From positions 5,894,001 to 5,958,000 of the forward strand of contig NZ_JACHBR010000001.1 in NCBI RefSeq assembly GCF_014200435.1: a stretch of 64,000 bases of DNA, given 5' to 3'. The position numbers were made by a program, and so were the translations under genes. The notes below the pieces were generated by a model, which did not search any database, was not told where the DNA came from, and saw only the letters and a program-made list of their open reading frames with translations. This document shows positions 1 through 8,538 of this stretch, piece by piece; positions within the stretch are counted from its first letter, which is position 1, and each line of letters begins with the position of its first letter. The stretch comes from Sphaerisporangium krabiense (GTDB lineage: Bacteria > Actinomycetota > Actinomycetes > Streptosporangiales > Streptosporangiaceae).

Positions 1-194
1 ATGATGTCCGTCTCGACCGCGGGATCGCTACACGAGATGGACAGATGAGACCCGCCGCCCAGGTAGCTACAGGAGACGTACGACGCCCCTTCCCAGAACG
101 CGCTGAACCCGGTAGAACTCCCGTTCGCCCCGCCCAGCACCATCACCACTATCAGAGCGCCCGATACCAGGCGGAGCCCTCGAAACTTGATCAC
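1..194 (-). CDS. Secreted small protein, 3' end cut by window edge
   Basis: An open minus-strand frame from GTG at 194 runs off the left edge. The first about 25 residues are a basic start (IKFRGLRL), a hydrophobic core (ALIVVMVLGG) and small residues, i.e. a Sec signal peptide. The mature part seen so far is Ser/Gly-rich with two cysteines (YVSCSYLG and ISCSD). The start lies 10 bp after the DUF397 stop, so it is probably the third gene of the XRE-DUF397 unit. No family recognised. The start rests on the signal peptide; the GTG 4 bp upstream is in a frame that soon stops. Confidence 0.5.
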   Translation of the reverse strand, partial: MIKFRGLRLVSGALIVVMVLGGANGSSTGFSAFWEGASYVSCSYLGGGSHLSISCSDPAVETDI

Positions 195-204
195 TCACCG
201 CACG

Positions 205-426
205 CTAGCGGCGAACACCGACACCGGTGACGTCGAGCCGTCCCGCCTTGATGGCCTCGGTGAAGGCGCGCCATGCCCCCGGGGCGGTCAGGACGGCAGG
301 AACGCCGGTGTCCTTGCTGTCGCGAACCGCGACCACTCGAGGCAGGTTGCTCGCCACCTCGACGCACTGTCCGCCGTTGTCGGATGAACGAGATGACTTT
401 CGCCATTCCGCAGCGTTCAGGTCCAT
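205..426 (-). CDS. DUF397 domain protein
   Basis: 73 aa, typical of DUF397: WRKSSRS near the N-terminus, a GGQCVEVA-like strand, VRDSKD, then an FTEAIKAGRLD-like end. DUF397 proteins in actinomycetes are usually encoded right after an XRE/DUF5753 regulator and are thought to work with it, BldB/WhiJ-style. The ATG lies inside the 3' end of the XRE gene (10 bp overlap), so translation is probably coupled. Molecular function unknown. Confidence 0.88.
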   Translation of the reverse strand: MDLNAAEWRKSSRSSDNGGQCVEVASNLPRVVAVRDSKDTGVPAVLTAPGAWRAFTEAIKAGRLDVTGVGVRR

Positions 427-1244
427 TCCCGCCTCGCTTCCTCGATCATTCGTCGCGATACGTGCTCAGGGTATGCCCACGCTCGTACCGATTCATATCG
501 ATTGCGGATGGATGTAACGAATTCGGAATCGCTGGTAATCAGCCCTTGGACCGGGGAATCCGCGTGGATCGTGTCCGGTTGGCCGTGTGGCAGTTCGGCG
601 ATCATGAATGCCCCCGCCAGCCCGGCGAGACATTCGGGATCGACGACTTGAATGGTCACCTTGGGGCGCCGCGACATCTCCAGAAGGTGGTCGAGCTGTT
701 CACGCATCACCTCTGGGCCGTCCACGCGGCGCCGCAGCACTCCCGCGTCCATGAGCACGAGTACCAGGGGGGCGGGCTCTCTGTTCAGGACCTGCTGACG
801 GCGTAGGCGGGCCTCGACCCGTCGCTCGACTTCTTCGGAGCTGATTCCGGGGCCACGGCTGAAGAGTTCGTGAGCATAGCGTTCGGTCTGGAGAAGGCCG
901 GGGATCAGGAGTGGGTCCCAAGAGCGGAGGACCAGGGCGTTCGGCTCGATCTCTTCCGCCCAGCCCCTGAACCATATCGGCCCGCCCCGGCGCGTGCCGA
1001 TGCGCCGGTACAAGCTCGCGAAATGGGTGCCGCCCGCCGACGCGAACAGGCGGTCCAGTCTTTCCGCGTCGGACTTCGACGGGGTGCGCGTGGCGGCCTC
1101 CAGGCGGCTGACCTGGGTCTGGGTGCAGCCGAGGCGGGCGGCCACGGCGGCCTGGGACAACTGGGCGGCCTCGCGCAGGCGGCGCATCTCGGCGCCGAAG
1201 AGCGCGCGGGGGGAACCGGGGTCGGGAAACGGTTCGACGCTCAT
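417..1244 (-). CDS. XRE-family regulator with DUF5753
   Basis: 275 aa DNA-binding regulator. Residues about 14-68 form a Cro/C1-type helix-turn-helix (LRRLREAAQLSQ, then TQTQVSRLEA). The rest is the DUF5753 domain, with the usual LIPGLLQTERYA segment near 110-125 and a VQGLITSDSEFV-like region late. The ATG at 1244 has a GGAGG 7 bp upstream. Paired with DUF397. Such pairs control development or antibiotic production in streptomycetes; the target here is unknown. Confidence 0.9.
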   Translation of the reverse strand: MSVEPFPDPGSPRALFGAEMRRLREAAQLSQAAVAARLGCTQTQVSRLEAATRTPSKSDAERLDRLFASAGGTHFASLYRRIGTRRGGPIWFRGWAEEIEPNALVLRSWDPLLIPGLLQTERYAHELFSRGPGISSEEVERRVEARLRRQQVLNREPAPLVLVLMDAGVLRRRVDGPEVMREQLDHLLEMSRRPKVTIQVVDPECLAGLAGAFMIAELPHGQPDTIHADSPVQGLITSDSEFVTSIRNRYESVRAWAYPEHVSRRMIEEARREWT

Positions 1245-1550
1245 TGCCTTTCCTCCCGAAACAGCGAAAAACGGGCCATTCGTATGCGGCTCGGTGATGT
1301 CGAAAGGCGGTTTCGATATACCGGAGTTCGGTATCGCGGGTCATCTTATGGATCGCCGATCGGTCGTGGATTCACCGGTCACGAGAGCAATCTAAGCACA
1401 CGCCTTCTTTATTCGAACGCGAAATCAAAGCGGAGTGCGTGCCGCCGTAGCGAGGGACGGATGCGTGTGATGCCTCATCGAAAAGACGATCCTTTCCCGC
1501 CCGGTCGTGCCCTGTCCGGGTCGGGAGAAATGCGGCCTCAGGGGGATGAC
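1245..1550. other. Intergenic region between divergent genes
   Basis: 306 bp between the XRE regulator (minus) and an ATP-binding protein (plus). It contains an inverted repeat TACCG-N5-CGGTA at 1319-1333 inside an AT-richer stretch about 80 bp before the XRE start, a plausible autoregulatory site. Otherwise no gene or RNA seen. The plus reading frame stays open across it but has low-quality composition and lacks a good RBS. Confidence 0.4.
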
Positions 1551-2000
1551 ATGACCACGGGCGACCAGGTCGTGCGGCACGGCGGGGAGGTGGCGGCGGG
1601 AGGGTGGCGCAGGGCGTTGCCGGCGGTGGAGGCGTCGGTGCCGGTGGCCCGGGCCTGGGCGCGGGACCTGCTCGCGGTGTGGATCGTCGCGCCCGCGCTC
1701 GACGACGTGCTCCTGCTGCTGAGCGAGGTGGTCACCAACGCGGTGACCCACTCGGACTCGGGTCGTTCGCCCGACGGGCGGGTGAGGCTGCGCGTCGCCT
1801 TGCTGTCGCGGGTCCGGGGGGTGCACGTCGAGGTGGCCGACGACGGGGCGGCGGGAGAAGCGCCGGTCGCCCGTCCTGCGGAGGTCGGTAGCGCCGGTGG
1901 CCGGGGACTCTGGCTGGTCAGCGAGATCGCGTCGGCCTGGGGATCGTCGCCTCGGGACGACGGGCCGGGCCGGTCGGTGTGGTTCCAGGTGGTGGAGTAG
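1551..2000 (+). CDS. ATP-binding anti-sigma-like protein (HATPase_c_2)
   Basis: 149 aa GHKL ATPase of the RsbW/SpoIIAB type. It shows the N-box LLLSEVVTNAVTH, the ADDG motif and a G-rich GRGLWLVSEIASAWG segment, ending in a VWFQV strand. Such single-domain proteins act as serine kinases or anti-sigma factors. The ATG at 1551 was chosen because AGGGGG lies 5 bp upstream; ATG at 1530 is the alternative. It is monocistronic, so its sigma factor or antagonist is not obvious from context. Confidence 0.8.
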   Translation: MTTGDQVVRHGGEVAAGGWRRALPAVEASVPVARAWARDLLAVWIVAPALDDVLLLLSEVVTNAVTHSDSGRSPDGRVRLRVALLSRVRGVHVEVADDGAAGEAPVARPAEVGSAGGRGLWLVSEIASAWGSSPRDDGPGRSVWFQVVE

Positions 2001-2010
2001 GAAAGCGAAA

Positions 2011-2036
2011 GCGGGGCCGGTGGAGGCCGGCCCCGC
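2011..2036. terminator. Bidirectional terminator hairpin
   Basis: Perfect 10-bp stem GCGGGGCCGG / CCGGCCCCGC with a 6-nt loop, between convergent genes (stop at 2000, stop at 2048). No T-tract, as is usual in actinomycetes. Confidence 0.7.
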
Positions 2037-2047
2037 ATGGTGCTGTG

Positions 2048-5000
2048 TTACTGAACGGTGATCTTGTCTACTTCGACGGTGATGCCCTTCACCTCGGCGG
2101 TGGAGGTCGCCGTGGTGAGGGAGCCGACGCCGGGGGAGACGCCCTTGACCTTCAGGGTGTAGGTGAGCTTGCCGCCGGGGGCGCCGGGGGTGCTCTGGAC
2201 GCGGTAGTCCTCGGTCGGGGGACCGGAGATCTGGCCGCCGGCCGTGCCTTCCGCGTTCTCGGCGCCGACGGTCAGGCCGTAGGAGGGACCGGGGTCACCG
2301 GGCAGGGCGGTGGGGTCGTAGGCGTAGGTGATGTCCTCGGACCCGTTGACGCCGATCCACTGCTGGAAGACCTTCAGGCCGGTCTGCCCGTACAGGTGGA
2401 CGCGCCATTCGAGCACGAGCCAGGTGTCCACGCCGTCGGTGAGCGTGCCGGCGAGGATGCCCGGCGCGCCCGTGCCGTCCAGGTCGGTCCAGTAGGACGC
2501 CAGGACGTTGTTCGGCGGGGAGACGTTCGGCAGGGTCTGCGGCGTGAGGCTGACGTCGCCGGACCCGGAGCTGCCGCCGGGGATGCTGTAGCCGTTGGAG
2601 ACGACGCCGATGCGGTTGTACGACTTGCCCGCGTAGACGAAGGGCGGAACGGTGAAGTTGATCGCCTCCTCGTCGCCGATCGGGGTCGGCGCGATGCCGA
2701 ACACGTCGAGCGGGATGTAGCCCGCCGGGCCGACTCCGGGGGCGATGCCCGGCGTGTCGGGCTGGCGTGCCGCGAGCGTGGTCTTGGTCGTCGCGATCTG
2801 GGTGCCGACCTTGGTCGCGCCCGTCACGCTGTTCAGGCGCAGCTTGGCGTCGAGCGTGGTGAGCGCGGTGACCTCGGTGTTCTTCAGCGTGGTGTTCTCG
2901 ACGGTGACCGTGCAGGTGGACTCGCCGGTGTTCCGCTGGATGGTGGCCGGGGCGCAGGTCTGGTCGACCGGCACCACGCCCTCCTTGCGGTAGAACGCCA
3001 CAGGCAGGTGGAGGTCACGGGCGCCGCCGACCTGCTTCAGGTCGACCTGGCCGAAGTACTGACCGTCCGGCAGGTCCGCCGCGGTGATCACGACGCTCAG
3101 CTCGGCGGTCTTGCCGGGCTTGACGGTGAACAGCGGCGGCAGCACCGTCACCGAGGCGCCCTTCGGGGCGGTGCCGGTGGCGGTGTAGACGAGCGTCTTG
3201 TCGCTGACGTTGGTGACCTTGCGCTTGGCCGTGATGATGCCCGGCATGACCGGCGCGTTCACCGACGGCACGTTCAGGTCGATCCGGTTGAGCGGGTCGT
3301 TCGAGCTCGCCGCGTAGTTGGCCGCGGTCTCGTCCAGGGTCAGGCCCGGGTCGCCGGCCTTGGTGAGGTCGATGCGCCCGCCGCCGTAGTCGAACGGGTC
3401 GGCCGGGGTCGTGCGGTCCTCCTTGGTGACCCCTGCCGTCTTGGCGGTGGTCTCCAGCGCGGACTTGACCTGGCCCGGCGTCCAGTCGGGATGCAGCGCG
3501 AACAGCAGCGCGCCGGCCCCGGCCACGTGCGGCGCCGACATCGAGGTGCCCGCGATGACCTGGTAGTAGTTGCCCGGAGGGCCTTCGAGCGGCGACTCGG
3601 GCGTGGGCGTCGTGCCGGCGAGGATGTGCAGGCCGGGCGCGGTGACGTCCGGCTTGAGGAAGTCGCCGCCGGGACCGCGCGAGGAGAACGAGGTGATCAC
3701 GTCGCCCTGCCACGTGGTCTTGGTGCCCTGGGTGAACTTCGCGGTCGCGGTGGGGTTGGCGGCGAGGAAGTTCAGCAGGGTCGTGCTGTCCGGCTGATCG
3801 ATGTGGACGGTCGGCAGCCAGTGGTTGTCGGTCATCACGTCGAGCGGCGTCGAGTTGTAGAGGATCATGCCGGCCGCGCCGCCCTGCCGGACGGCGAAGC
3901 TCTTCAGGACCCGGTTCGGGCCCCGCTGGCATGCGACGATCTTGCCGGAGAACAGGCCCGGGGGAGCCGGGTTCTGGCACAGCGGGTCGGAGTACGGCGG
4001 CGCCGCGGCCGACACGATCCGCAGCGGGGAGTCGAGGCCCGCCGTGATCGAGGCGCCGGAGACGGTGGCCGTGGCCCCGCCCGTGCCGGTCAGCGTGACG
4101 GTCGACCGGTACGTCCGGGTCTGGGAGGAGGCGGCGACCGTGGTCACCCACGGGCCGCGGTGGTCGGTCGTGCCCGCGCCGGGGCCGGAGTTGCCCGCGG
4201 AGGCCGACACGAACACCCCGGCCGCGTACGCGTCGAGGAACGCGAGCTCGACCGGGTCGCTGTAGGGGTCGCCGCCGCCGGAGATCGAGAAGTTGATCAC
4301 CCGGACGCCGTCCAGGATGGCCCGGCCCACGGCCGCGGCCGAGTCGGACGGGAAGCAGCCGTCCGCGCCGCACACCTTGTACACCGAGACCGCGGCGGCC
4401 GGGGCGATGCCGTGGATCGGTCCCCGGCTGATGCCGAGCGGGTTCGCGTCGGCCACGGGGCCGCCCGCGGTGGTGGTGGCGGTGTGGGTGCCGTGCCCGT
4501 TGGAGTCACGGGCGCTGTCGGGGTACACCTCGCCGCCGAACACGGCGTTGTAGGTGTCCAGGAACGGCCTGCCGCCGATCAGCTTGTTGTTGCAGACGAA
4601 GACGTCGGTGGCGGGGGTCAGCGGGTTGTCGCCGAAGTTGCAGACGCGCGGCGTGCCGTCCTTGGTGGGCGGCGGGGCGGGCAGGTTGCCCGGATCCTTG
4701 AACGACGGGTGCTCGGGCCACGCGCCGGAGTCCAGGCTGCCGAAGATCACGCCCTTGCCGGAGGACGGGCTGCCGCCCAGCTTGTTGTAGATCGTCGGAG
4801 CGCCGATGAAGTCGGGGCTGGAGTCGGTCAGCGGCTGCTGGAGTCTGTCCTCCTGCACCGCGGCGACGCCGGGCAGTTTGAGCAGTTGCACGGCCTTGTC
4901 GGCCGGCACCTTCAGCGCGATGCCGCCGTACACCGTGCGGAGACGCTGGCCCGCCTTCGCGCCGGGAACGTTCCTGGCCAAGGCGGCGAGGAACTCGTTC

Positions 5001-5434
5001 TCGACGCCCTCGATGTGCTTTTCGTACTTCTTCGCGGCGTCGCTCTTGACGTCCAGGCTCTTGCCGGTCACCGACGGGCTCGTGCCCTTGAGGCCGTCCA
5101 CACCGCCCTTGTAGGCGGCCAGTGAGTCGTAGTCGAGCTTGACCACCACGTTCACCGGTGCGCTTCCGGTGGCCTTGAACAGCGCGGTGTCGCTCTTGGC
5201 CAGCTTGCCGCTCGGCGACTTGGCGCCCTGGACGCGGTCGGCCGGCGTCAGCGCGGTGGCCTTCCACTTGCTGGTGGACGCGGTCGCCGGCCCGGGGGTC
5301 GGGGCCGCGGAGGCCGGGACGGCGGGGCTGATCGTGCCGACGACGACGAGGCTCGCTGCGACGGCCAGGGCCCGGCGCGTACGGGATGACCGGTGTGTAC
5401 GGGATAAAGGGGTGGGCGGGGGATTGCTTGGCAC
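2048..5434 (-). CDS. Secreted S8 family serine peptidase (subtilase)
   Basis: 1128 aa subtilisin-like exoprotease. Catalytic residues by eye: Asp in SLDSG (about 235), His in NGHGTHT (about 314) and Ser in GTSMSAP (about 631). A protease-associated (PA) domain sits between His and Ser (FSGKIVACQRG, then GGAAGMILYN). An N-terminal inhibitor-like propeptide follows the signal peptide (RRALAVAASLVVVG to ASAAP). After the peptidase come an Fn3-like domain and a long C-terminal beta-rich region. GTG at 5434 was chosen over longer starts because AGGAGG lies 4 bp upstream and the signal peptide then has normal length. The PA insertion and overall size suggest the cucumisin/lactocepin-like branch. 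Confidence 0.93.
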   Translation of the reverse strand: MPSNPPPTPLSRTHRSSRTRRALAVAASLVVVGTISPAVPASAAPTPGPATASTSKWKATALTPADRVQGAKSPSGKLAKSDTALFKATGSAPVNVVVKLDYDSLAAYKGGVDGLKGTSPSVTGKSLDVKSDAAKKYEKHIEGVENEFLAALARNVPGAKAGQRLRTVYGGIALKVPADKAVQLLKLPGVAAVQEDRLQQPLTDSSPDFIGAPTIYNKLGGSPSSGKGVIFGSLDSGAWPEHPSFKDPGNLPAPPPTKDGTPRVCNFGDNPLTPATDVFVCNNKLIGGRPFLDTYNAVFGGEVYPDSARDSNGHGTHTATTTAGGPVADANPLGISRGPIHGIAPAAAVSVYKVCGADGCFPSDSAAAVGRAILDGVRVINFSISGGGDPYSDPVELAFLDAYAAGVFVSASAGNSGPGAGTTDHRGPWVTTVAASSQTRTYRSTVTLTGTGGATATVSGASITAGLDSPLRIVSAAAPPYSDPLCQNPAPPGLFSGKIVACQRGPNRVLKSFAVRQGGAAGMILYNSTPLDVMTDNHWLPTVHIDQPDSTTLLNFLAANPTATAKFTQGTKTTWQGDVITSFSSRGPGGDFLKPDVTAPGLHILAGTTPTPESPLEGPPGNYYQVIAGTSMSAPHVAGAGALLFALHPDWTPGQVKSALETTAKTAGVTKEDRTTPADPFDYGGGRIDLTKAGDPGLTLDETAANYAASSNDPLNRIDLNVPSVNAPVMPGIITAKRKVTNVSDKTLVYTATGTAPKGASVTVLPPLFTVKPGKTAELSVVITAADLPDGQYFGQVDLKQVGGARDLHLPVAFYRKEGVVPVDQTCAPATIQRNTGESTCTVTVENTTLKNTEVTALTTLDAKLRLNSVTGATKVGTQIATTKTTLAARQPDTPGIAPGVGPAGYIPLDVFGIAPTPIGDEEAINFTVPPFVYAGKSYNRIGVVSNGYSIPGGSSGSGDVSLTPQTLPNVSPPNNVLASYWTDLDGTGAPGILAGTLTDGVDTWLVLEWRVHLYGQTGLKVFQQWIGVNGSEDITYAYDPTALPGDPGPSYGLTVGAENAEGTAGGQISGPPTEDYRVQSTPGAPGGKLTYTLKVKGVSPGVGSLTTATSTAEVKGITVEVDKITVQ

Positions 5435-5742
5435 GGCACCTCCTGGAGGACCATTGGGACGTGCCGCCGCAAAAGGGCATGGAGAAGCCGTGCCGCCCGC
5501 GTACGACGACACGGGAAGGTGACCTCACCCTCCCCGTTGGGCGACACGTGCCGGCCGTCCGGCCGCCGCCGGATGGCCGAACACAGGGGGAGTCTAAATG
5601 CCAGCGGATGTCCGGCCTAGATCGATTTACAGACTGATCTGCGGCAATATCTGACCAAAAGCGGACAGTTCGCGGTTAGTTCGTGCGATCGGCGCAGTTG
5701 AAAGAACGTTCCAACGCCGGAGACGTACGTAGAATCACGATC
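5435..5742. other. Divergent intergenic region with hairpin
   Basis: 308 bp between the subtilase (minus) and Smr (plus). An 11-bp hairpin (one G-T wobble) lies at 5553-5578, arms GGCCGTCCGGC and GCCGGATGGCC, loop CGCC. It falls in the likely 5' leader of the protease mRNA. The stretch 5600-5700 is clearly AT-richer and probably carries the promoters. No gene seen. Confidence 0.45.
5730..5735 (+). promoter_or_regulatory. -10 element of the smr gene, leaderless start
   Basis: TAGAAT lies 7 nt before the GTG at 5743, so transcription should begin at or next to the start codon. No Shine-Dalgarno sequence is at a useful distance. The palindrome GAACGTTC (5704-5711) occupies the -35 zone. Confidence 0.45.
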
Positions 5743-5997
5743 GTGAAGCTGAAGCTCGATCTCCACGACATCTACAACAGGGGCGCCGAGATCGACCGCG
5801 CGCTGCACGGCATCATCCAGGAGGCGATCCGGAAGAAGGCCACCGAGGTCGAGATCATCCCCGGCAAGGGCTCGGGCCAGCTCAAGAAGAAGGTCCTGCG
5901 CTTCCTGGACCAGAAGGAGATCAAGGCCCTGTACCACCGCATCGACAAGGACGCCAAGAACCACGGCCGGCTGTTCGTGTACTTCCGGCACAAGTGA
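5743..5997 (+). CDS. Small Smr/MutS2-type domain protein
   Basis: 84 aa, essentially a lone Smr domain: LDLHDIYNRG at the start and IIPGKGSGQLKKKV in the middle match the LDLHG and HGxGxG signatures of Smr nucleases. Smr domains nick DNA or cleave RNA; in this single-domain class the substrate is not established. GTG at 5743 is favoured by the -10 box and because it begins directly at the domain. Convergent with the next gene. Confidence 0.82.
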   Translation: MKLKLDLHDIYNRGAEIDRALHGIIQEAIRKKATEVEIIPGKGSGQLKKKVLRFLDQKEIKALYHRIDKDAKNHGRLFVYFRHK

Positions 5998-6016
5998 TCG
6001 GCGGGCGCGTCCGGGC

Positions 6017-6652
6017 TCAGGAGCTGTAGAGGCGGGTGGCGTACTGTGCGCCGTAGTACTTCTCCAGCTCTTCGAGGGTCTCCTCGGTCTGCTGCACGCT
6101 CTTGACGATGGTGGCGTGCGACGGCAGGGCGTCGGGGTTCCAGGTCTCCGGCTTCCACAGCGACGAGCGCATGAACGACTTGCCGCAGTGGAAGAAGATC
6201 TGCTCGATCTCCACGACCAGCGCGAGCGCGGGGCGATGGCCCTTGACGATCATCTCGTCGAAGTACGGCGCCTCGCGCACCAGCCGGGCGCGGCCGTTGA
6301 CGCGCAGCGTCTCGTTGCGCCCGGGGACCACGTAGAGCAGGCCGACGTGCGGGTTGGCCAGGATGTTCAGGAACCCGTCCACCCGCCGGTTCCCCGGGCG
6401 GTCCGGGATCGCGATCGTGGTGTCGTCGATCACGTGGGTGAAGCCGGGAGGGTCGCCCTTGGGGGAGACGTCGCACGCGCCGTCCGCTCCGGAGGTCGCC
6501 ACCAGGCAGAACGGGGACGCCGCCAGCCACTCGCGGTCCCGCGCGTGCAGCGCCACCCGCTCCTTCGCCAGGGCCCGGGGAATCGGCGCGCCGAGCAGCG
6601 CCCGCAACTCGGCCTCCGAGGTGACCTCCACGACCGCAGGTCCCTCCGTCAT
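6017..6652 (-). CDS. PPOX-fold flavin protein, MSMEG_1061-like
   Basis: 211 aa pyridoxamine 5'-phosphate oxidase-like split-barrel protein. Diagnostic parts: FCLVATSGADGACDVSPKGDPPGF, IPDRPGNRRVDGFLNIL and the GRARLV strand, which match the subfamily of about 200 aa flavin enzymes known as MSMEG_1061. Probably binds FMN (or F420); substrate unknown. Single gene. Confidence 0.85.
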   Translation of the reverse strand: MTEGPAVVEVTSEAELRALLGAPIPRALAKERVALHARDREWLAASPFCLVATSGADGACDVSPKGDPPGFTHVIDDTTIAIPDRPGNRRVDGFLNILANPHVGLLYVVPGRNETLRVNGRARLVREAPYFDEMIVKGHRPALALVVEIEQIFFHCGKSFMRSSLWKPETWNPDALPSHATIVKSVQQTEETLEELEKYYGAQYATRLYSS

Positions 6653-6802
6653 GACGACTCCTCACCTCGCCCGATGATCATTCGCCGAATCAGCATACTT
6701 GCCACATTTCCCTCACCGAAGCCCACCTCCGGGCACGGCACTTCCCAACGACGCCCCAAGCCCCTTTCAGTCCGGCCTGGGCGGTCGAATGGGTGGGTGG
6801 GG

Positions 6803-7075
6803 TCAAGGAGGCGGGGGTTGGTCCTGGTGAGAACGCCGGCGGGCTCTGTGGCGGATCACCATGAGGTCTGTGGCGGCGATGAGGGCGACGGCGAAGGCCA
6901 CGGCGGCCTCGGCGTACCAGATGCCGGCGCCGGTGCTGTTCCCCGCCACGATGAAGGCGACGCCGACGGCCATCGCCAGGGGCAGGGTCACGCCGGAGAG
7001 GATGGCGCGCAGGCCGAGCGGGCTGCGCGCCGTTCTCGGCTCGGTTCCTGATCGGTTCCCCCACATGGCTCTCAC
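6803..7075 (-). CDS. Small membrane protein, DUF6343-like
   Basis: 90 aa with an N-terminal GTEPRTARSPLGLR segment and two predicted transmembrane helices (about 27-45 and 51-72), followed by a basic tail. The TARSPLxLR motif before two helices is typical of the actinobacterial DUF6343 family of unknown function. ATG at 7075 preceded by GGTGAG. Family assignment is from memory of the pattern. Confidence 0.6.
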   Translation of the reverse strand: MRAMWGNRSGTEPRTARSPLGLRAILSGVTLPLAMAVGVAFIVAGNSTGAGIWYAEAAVAFAVALIAATDLMVIRHRARRRSHQDQPPPP

Positions 7076-7182
7076 CTCGCCCGTGGCCGACGTCGTCGCT
7101 GGGCTCCGCCTTCGCGCCCTTCCTCCTCAGGGGCCCTACCCGCTGCGTCGAACGCGATTCGGCGGGCGGTCGGAAGGGTGTT

Positions 7183-8457
7183 TCAGACGGGTTCGGTGGC
7201 GGGGGCGGCCTGGGGCAGGGATTGGTCGGCAGTGGGGAGAGGGCGCTTCAGGAGGGGGCCGGCGGCCACGGCGACGAGGGCCAGGACGATGATCAAGACG
7301 CTGTACGCGGTGGCCGTCGTGGCGAGTCCGAGGACGGGGACGAGTTCGCCCGCGAGGACGGCGGGGAGGCTGAAGGCGAGGTAGCTGACCACATAGACGG
7401 CGGCGAACAGCTCCGCGCGCTCGCGGGGGGCCGCGAGGGCGGCGAGTGAGCGCAGGGTGCCGAGGAACGAGGCGCCGAAACCGGAGCCCGCGACGGCGGC
7501 GCCGGCGAAGAACAGCGGCGGCGACGTCAGGGCCAGGCCGGTCAGGGTGATGATCGTGCCGGCCGCCAGGGCCGCCGAGCCGCCGATCATGACCCGCCGC
7601 GGCGCGAGGTCGCGGGCCAGCACCGAGGCGACGGCCCCCGCGCCCGTGATCACGGTCACCAGGAGCCCGCCGACCAGACGGCCGGGGACGTGCAGGACGC
7701 CGACCACGAGCGAGGGCCCGAGCGACAGGTACAGCCCGCCCAGGGCCCAGGTGGCGATCAGGCACGGGACGGCCCCGAGGAACGCGCCCCGTGCCTGCCG
7801 GGGGACCCGCGCGCGGGGGCGCAGCGAGGCCAGGGCGCCCGGGCGCGGCGTGACCGTGTCCGGGAGCAGGGCGATCGCGGCGGTGATCAGCACGAAGACG
7901 GCCGTGAGCAGGGCGAACACGAGCGTGGTCGGCGCGGGCGCGTACTGGGCGAGCAGTCCCGTGCCGAGGGCGCCGATGGCGAGGCCGGTGGTCGGCGCCG
8001 CGGTGTTCACCAGCGGGCCGAGCCGCGAGCCGGGGGAGGGCTGCAGGTCCACGAGTCCCGCGCTGATGGTGCCGGTGGCCGCGCCGGTCGCGAGCCCCTG
8101 CAGGACGCGCGCCGCCAGAAGCTGCCCGACCCCGTCCGCCGTCAGGAAGGTCACCATGGCCACGATCTCGCCGATCAGGGCGGCCAGCAGCACCGGGCGG
8201 CGTCCCACGAAGTCGGAGAGCCCTCCGACCGTGAGCAGCGCGACCAGCAGGGCGAGGGCGTAGACGGCGAAGACGGCGGTCAGCGTGCCGGAGGAGAAGG
8301 CCCATCGCGCCTGGTACACGACGTAGAGCGGCGACGGCGCGCTGGACGCGGCCATGAACGCCAGTAACGTGCCCCCGAGCGTCCAGAACCCCGCGCGCCG
8401 TGACATTCGCGGCACGGGCCTGGCCCCCGGTGCGCGCTCGTTCCGTCTGGTCCTCAT
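7183..8457 (-). CDS. MFS transporter, probable drug exporter
   Basis: 424 aa major facilitator with about 12 hydrophobic helices. The loop 2-3 signature GGLSDFVGRRPVL and the motif RVLQGLATGAATG in helix 4-5 fit the drug:H+ antiporter families. The ATG at 8457 has GGGGG upstream; the frame is open further upstream but reads into the neighbouring regulator. Divergent from an ArsR-type regulator, with two identical operator-like dyads between, so it is probably repressed by that protein until an inducer binds. Confidence 0.87.
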   Translation of the reverse strand: MRTRRNERAPGARPVPRMSRRAGFWTLGGTLLAFMAASSAPSPLYVVYQARWAFSSGTLTAVFAVYALALLVALLTVGGLSDFVGRRPVLLAALIGEIVAMVTFLTADGVGQLLAARVLQGLATGAATGTISAGLVDLQPSPGSRLGPLVNTAAPTTGLAIGALGTGLLAQYAPAPTTLVFALLTAVFVLITAAIALLPDTVTPRPGALASLRPRARVPRQARGAFLGAVPCLIATWALGGLYLSLGPSLVVGVLHVPGRLVGGLLVTVITGAGAVASVLARDLAPRRVMIGGSAALAAGTIITLTGLALTSPPLFFAGAAVAGSGFGASFLGTLRSLAALAAPRERAELFAAVYVVSYLAFSLPAVLAGELVPVLGLATTATAYSVLIIVLALVAVAAGPLLKRPLPTADQSLPQAAPATEPV

Positions 8458-8471
8458 AGAAGCCCCCAATC

Positions 8472-8537
8472 GTTCCAGAATTTTCGAACGGTTAGAGGCT
8501 ACGCCCGCCCGGGCGCACTGTTCAACTATTATCGAAC
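8472..8537. promoter_or_regulatory. Pair of GTTC-N10-GAAC dyads (probable ArsR operators)
   Basis: Two copies of the same inverted repeat, GTTC-N10-GAAC, at 8472-8489 and 8520-8537, centres 48 bp apart. One abuts the MFS start region; the other ends 1 bp before the ATG of the ArsR gene. Two matching dyads in one divergent intergenic region is strong sequence evidence for regulator sites. Confidence 0.65.
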
Positions 8538-8538
8538 C

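Noticed and set aside
1979-5125. Long open frame on the plus strand opposite the subtilase
   Set aside because: Shadow of GC-rich codon use; low-complexity Gly/Arg/Val composition and no domain, while the minus strand gives a complete subtilase.
5704-5711. GAACGTTC as an SOS (LexA) box
   Set aside because: Actinobacterial LexA sites need a 4-bp spacer between GAAC and GTTC; none here.
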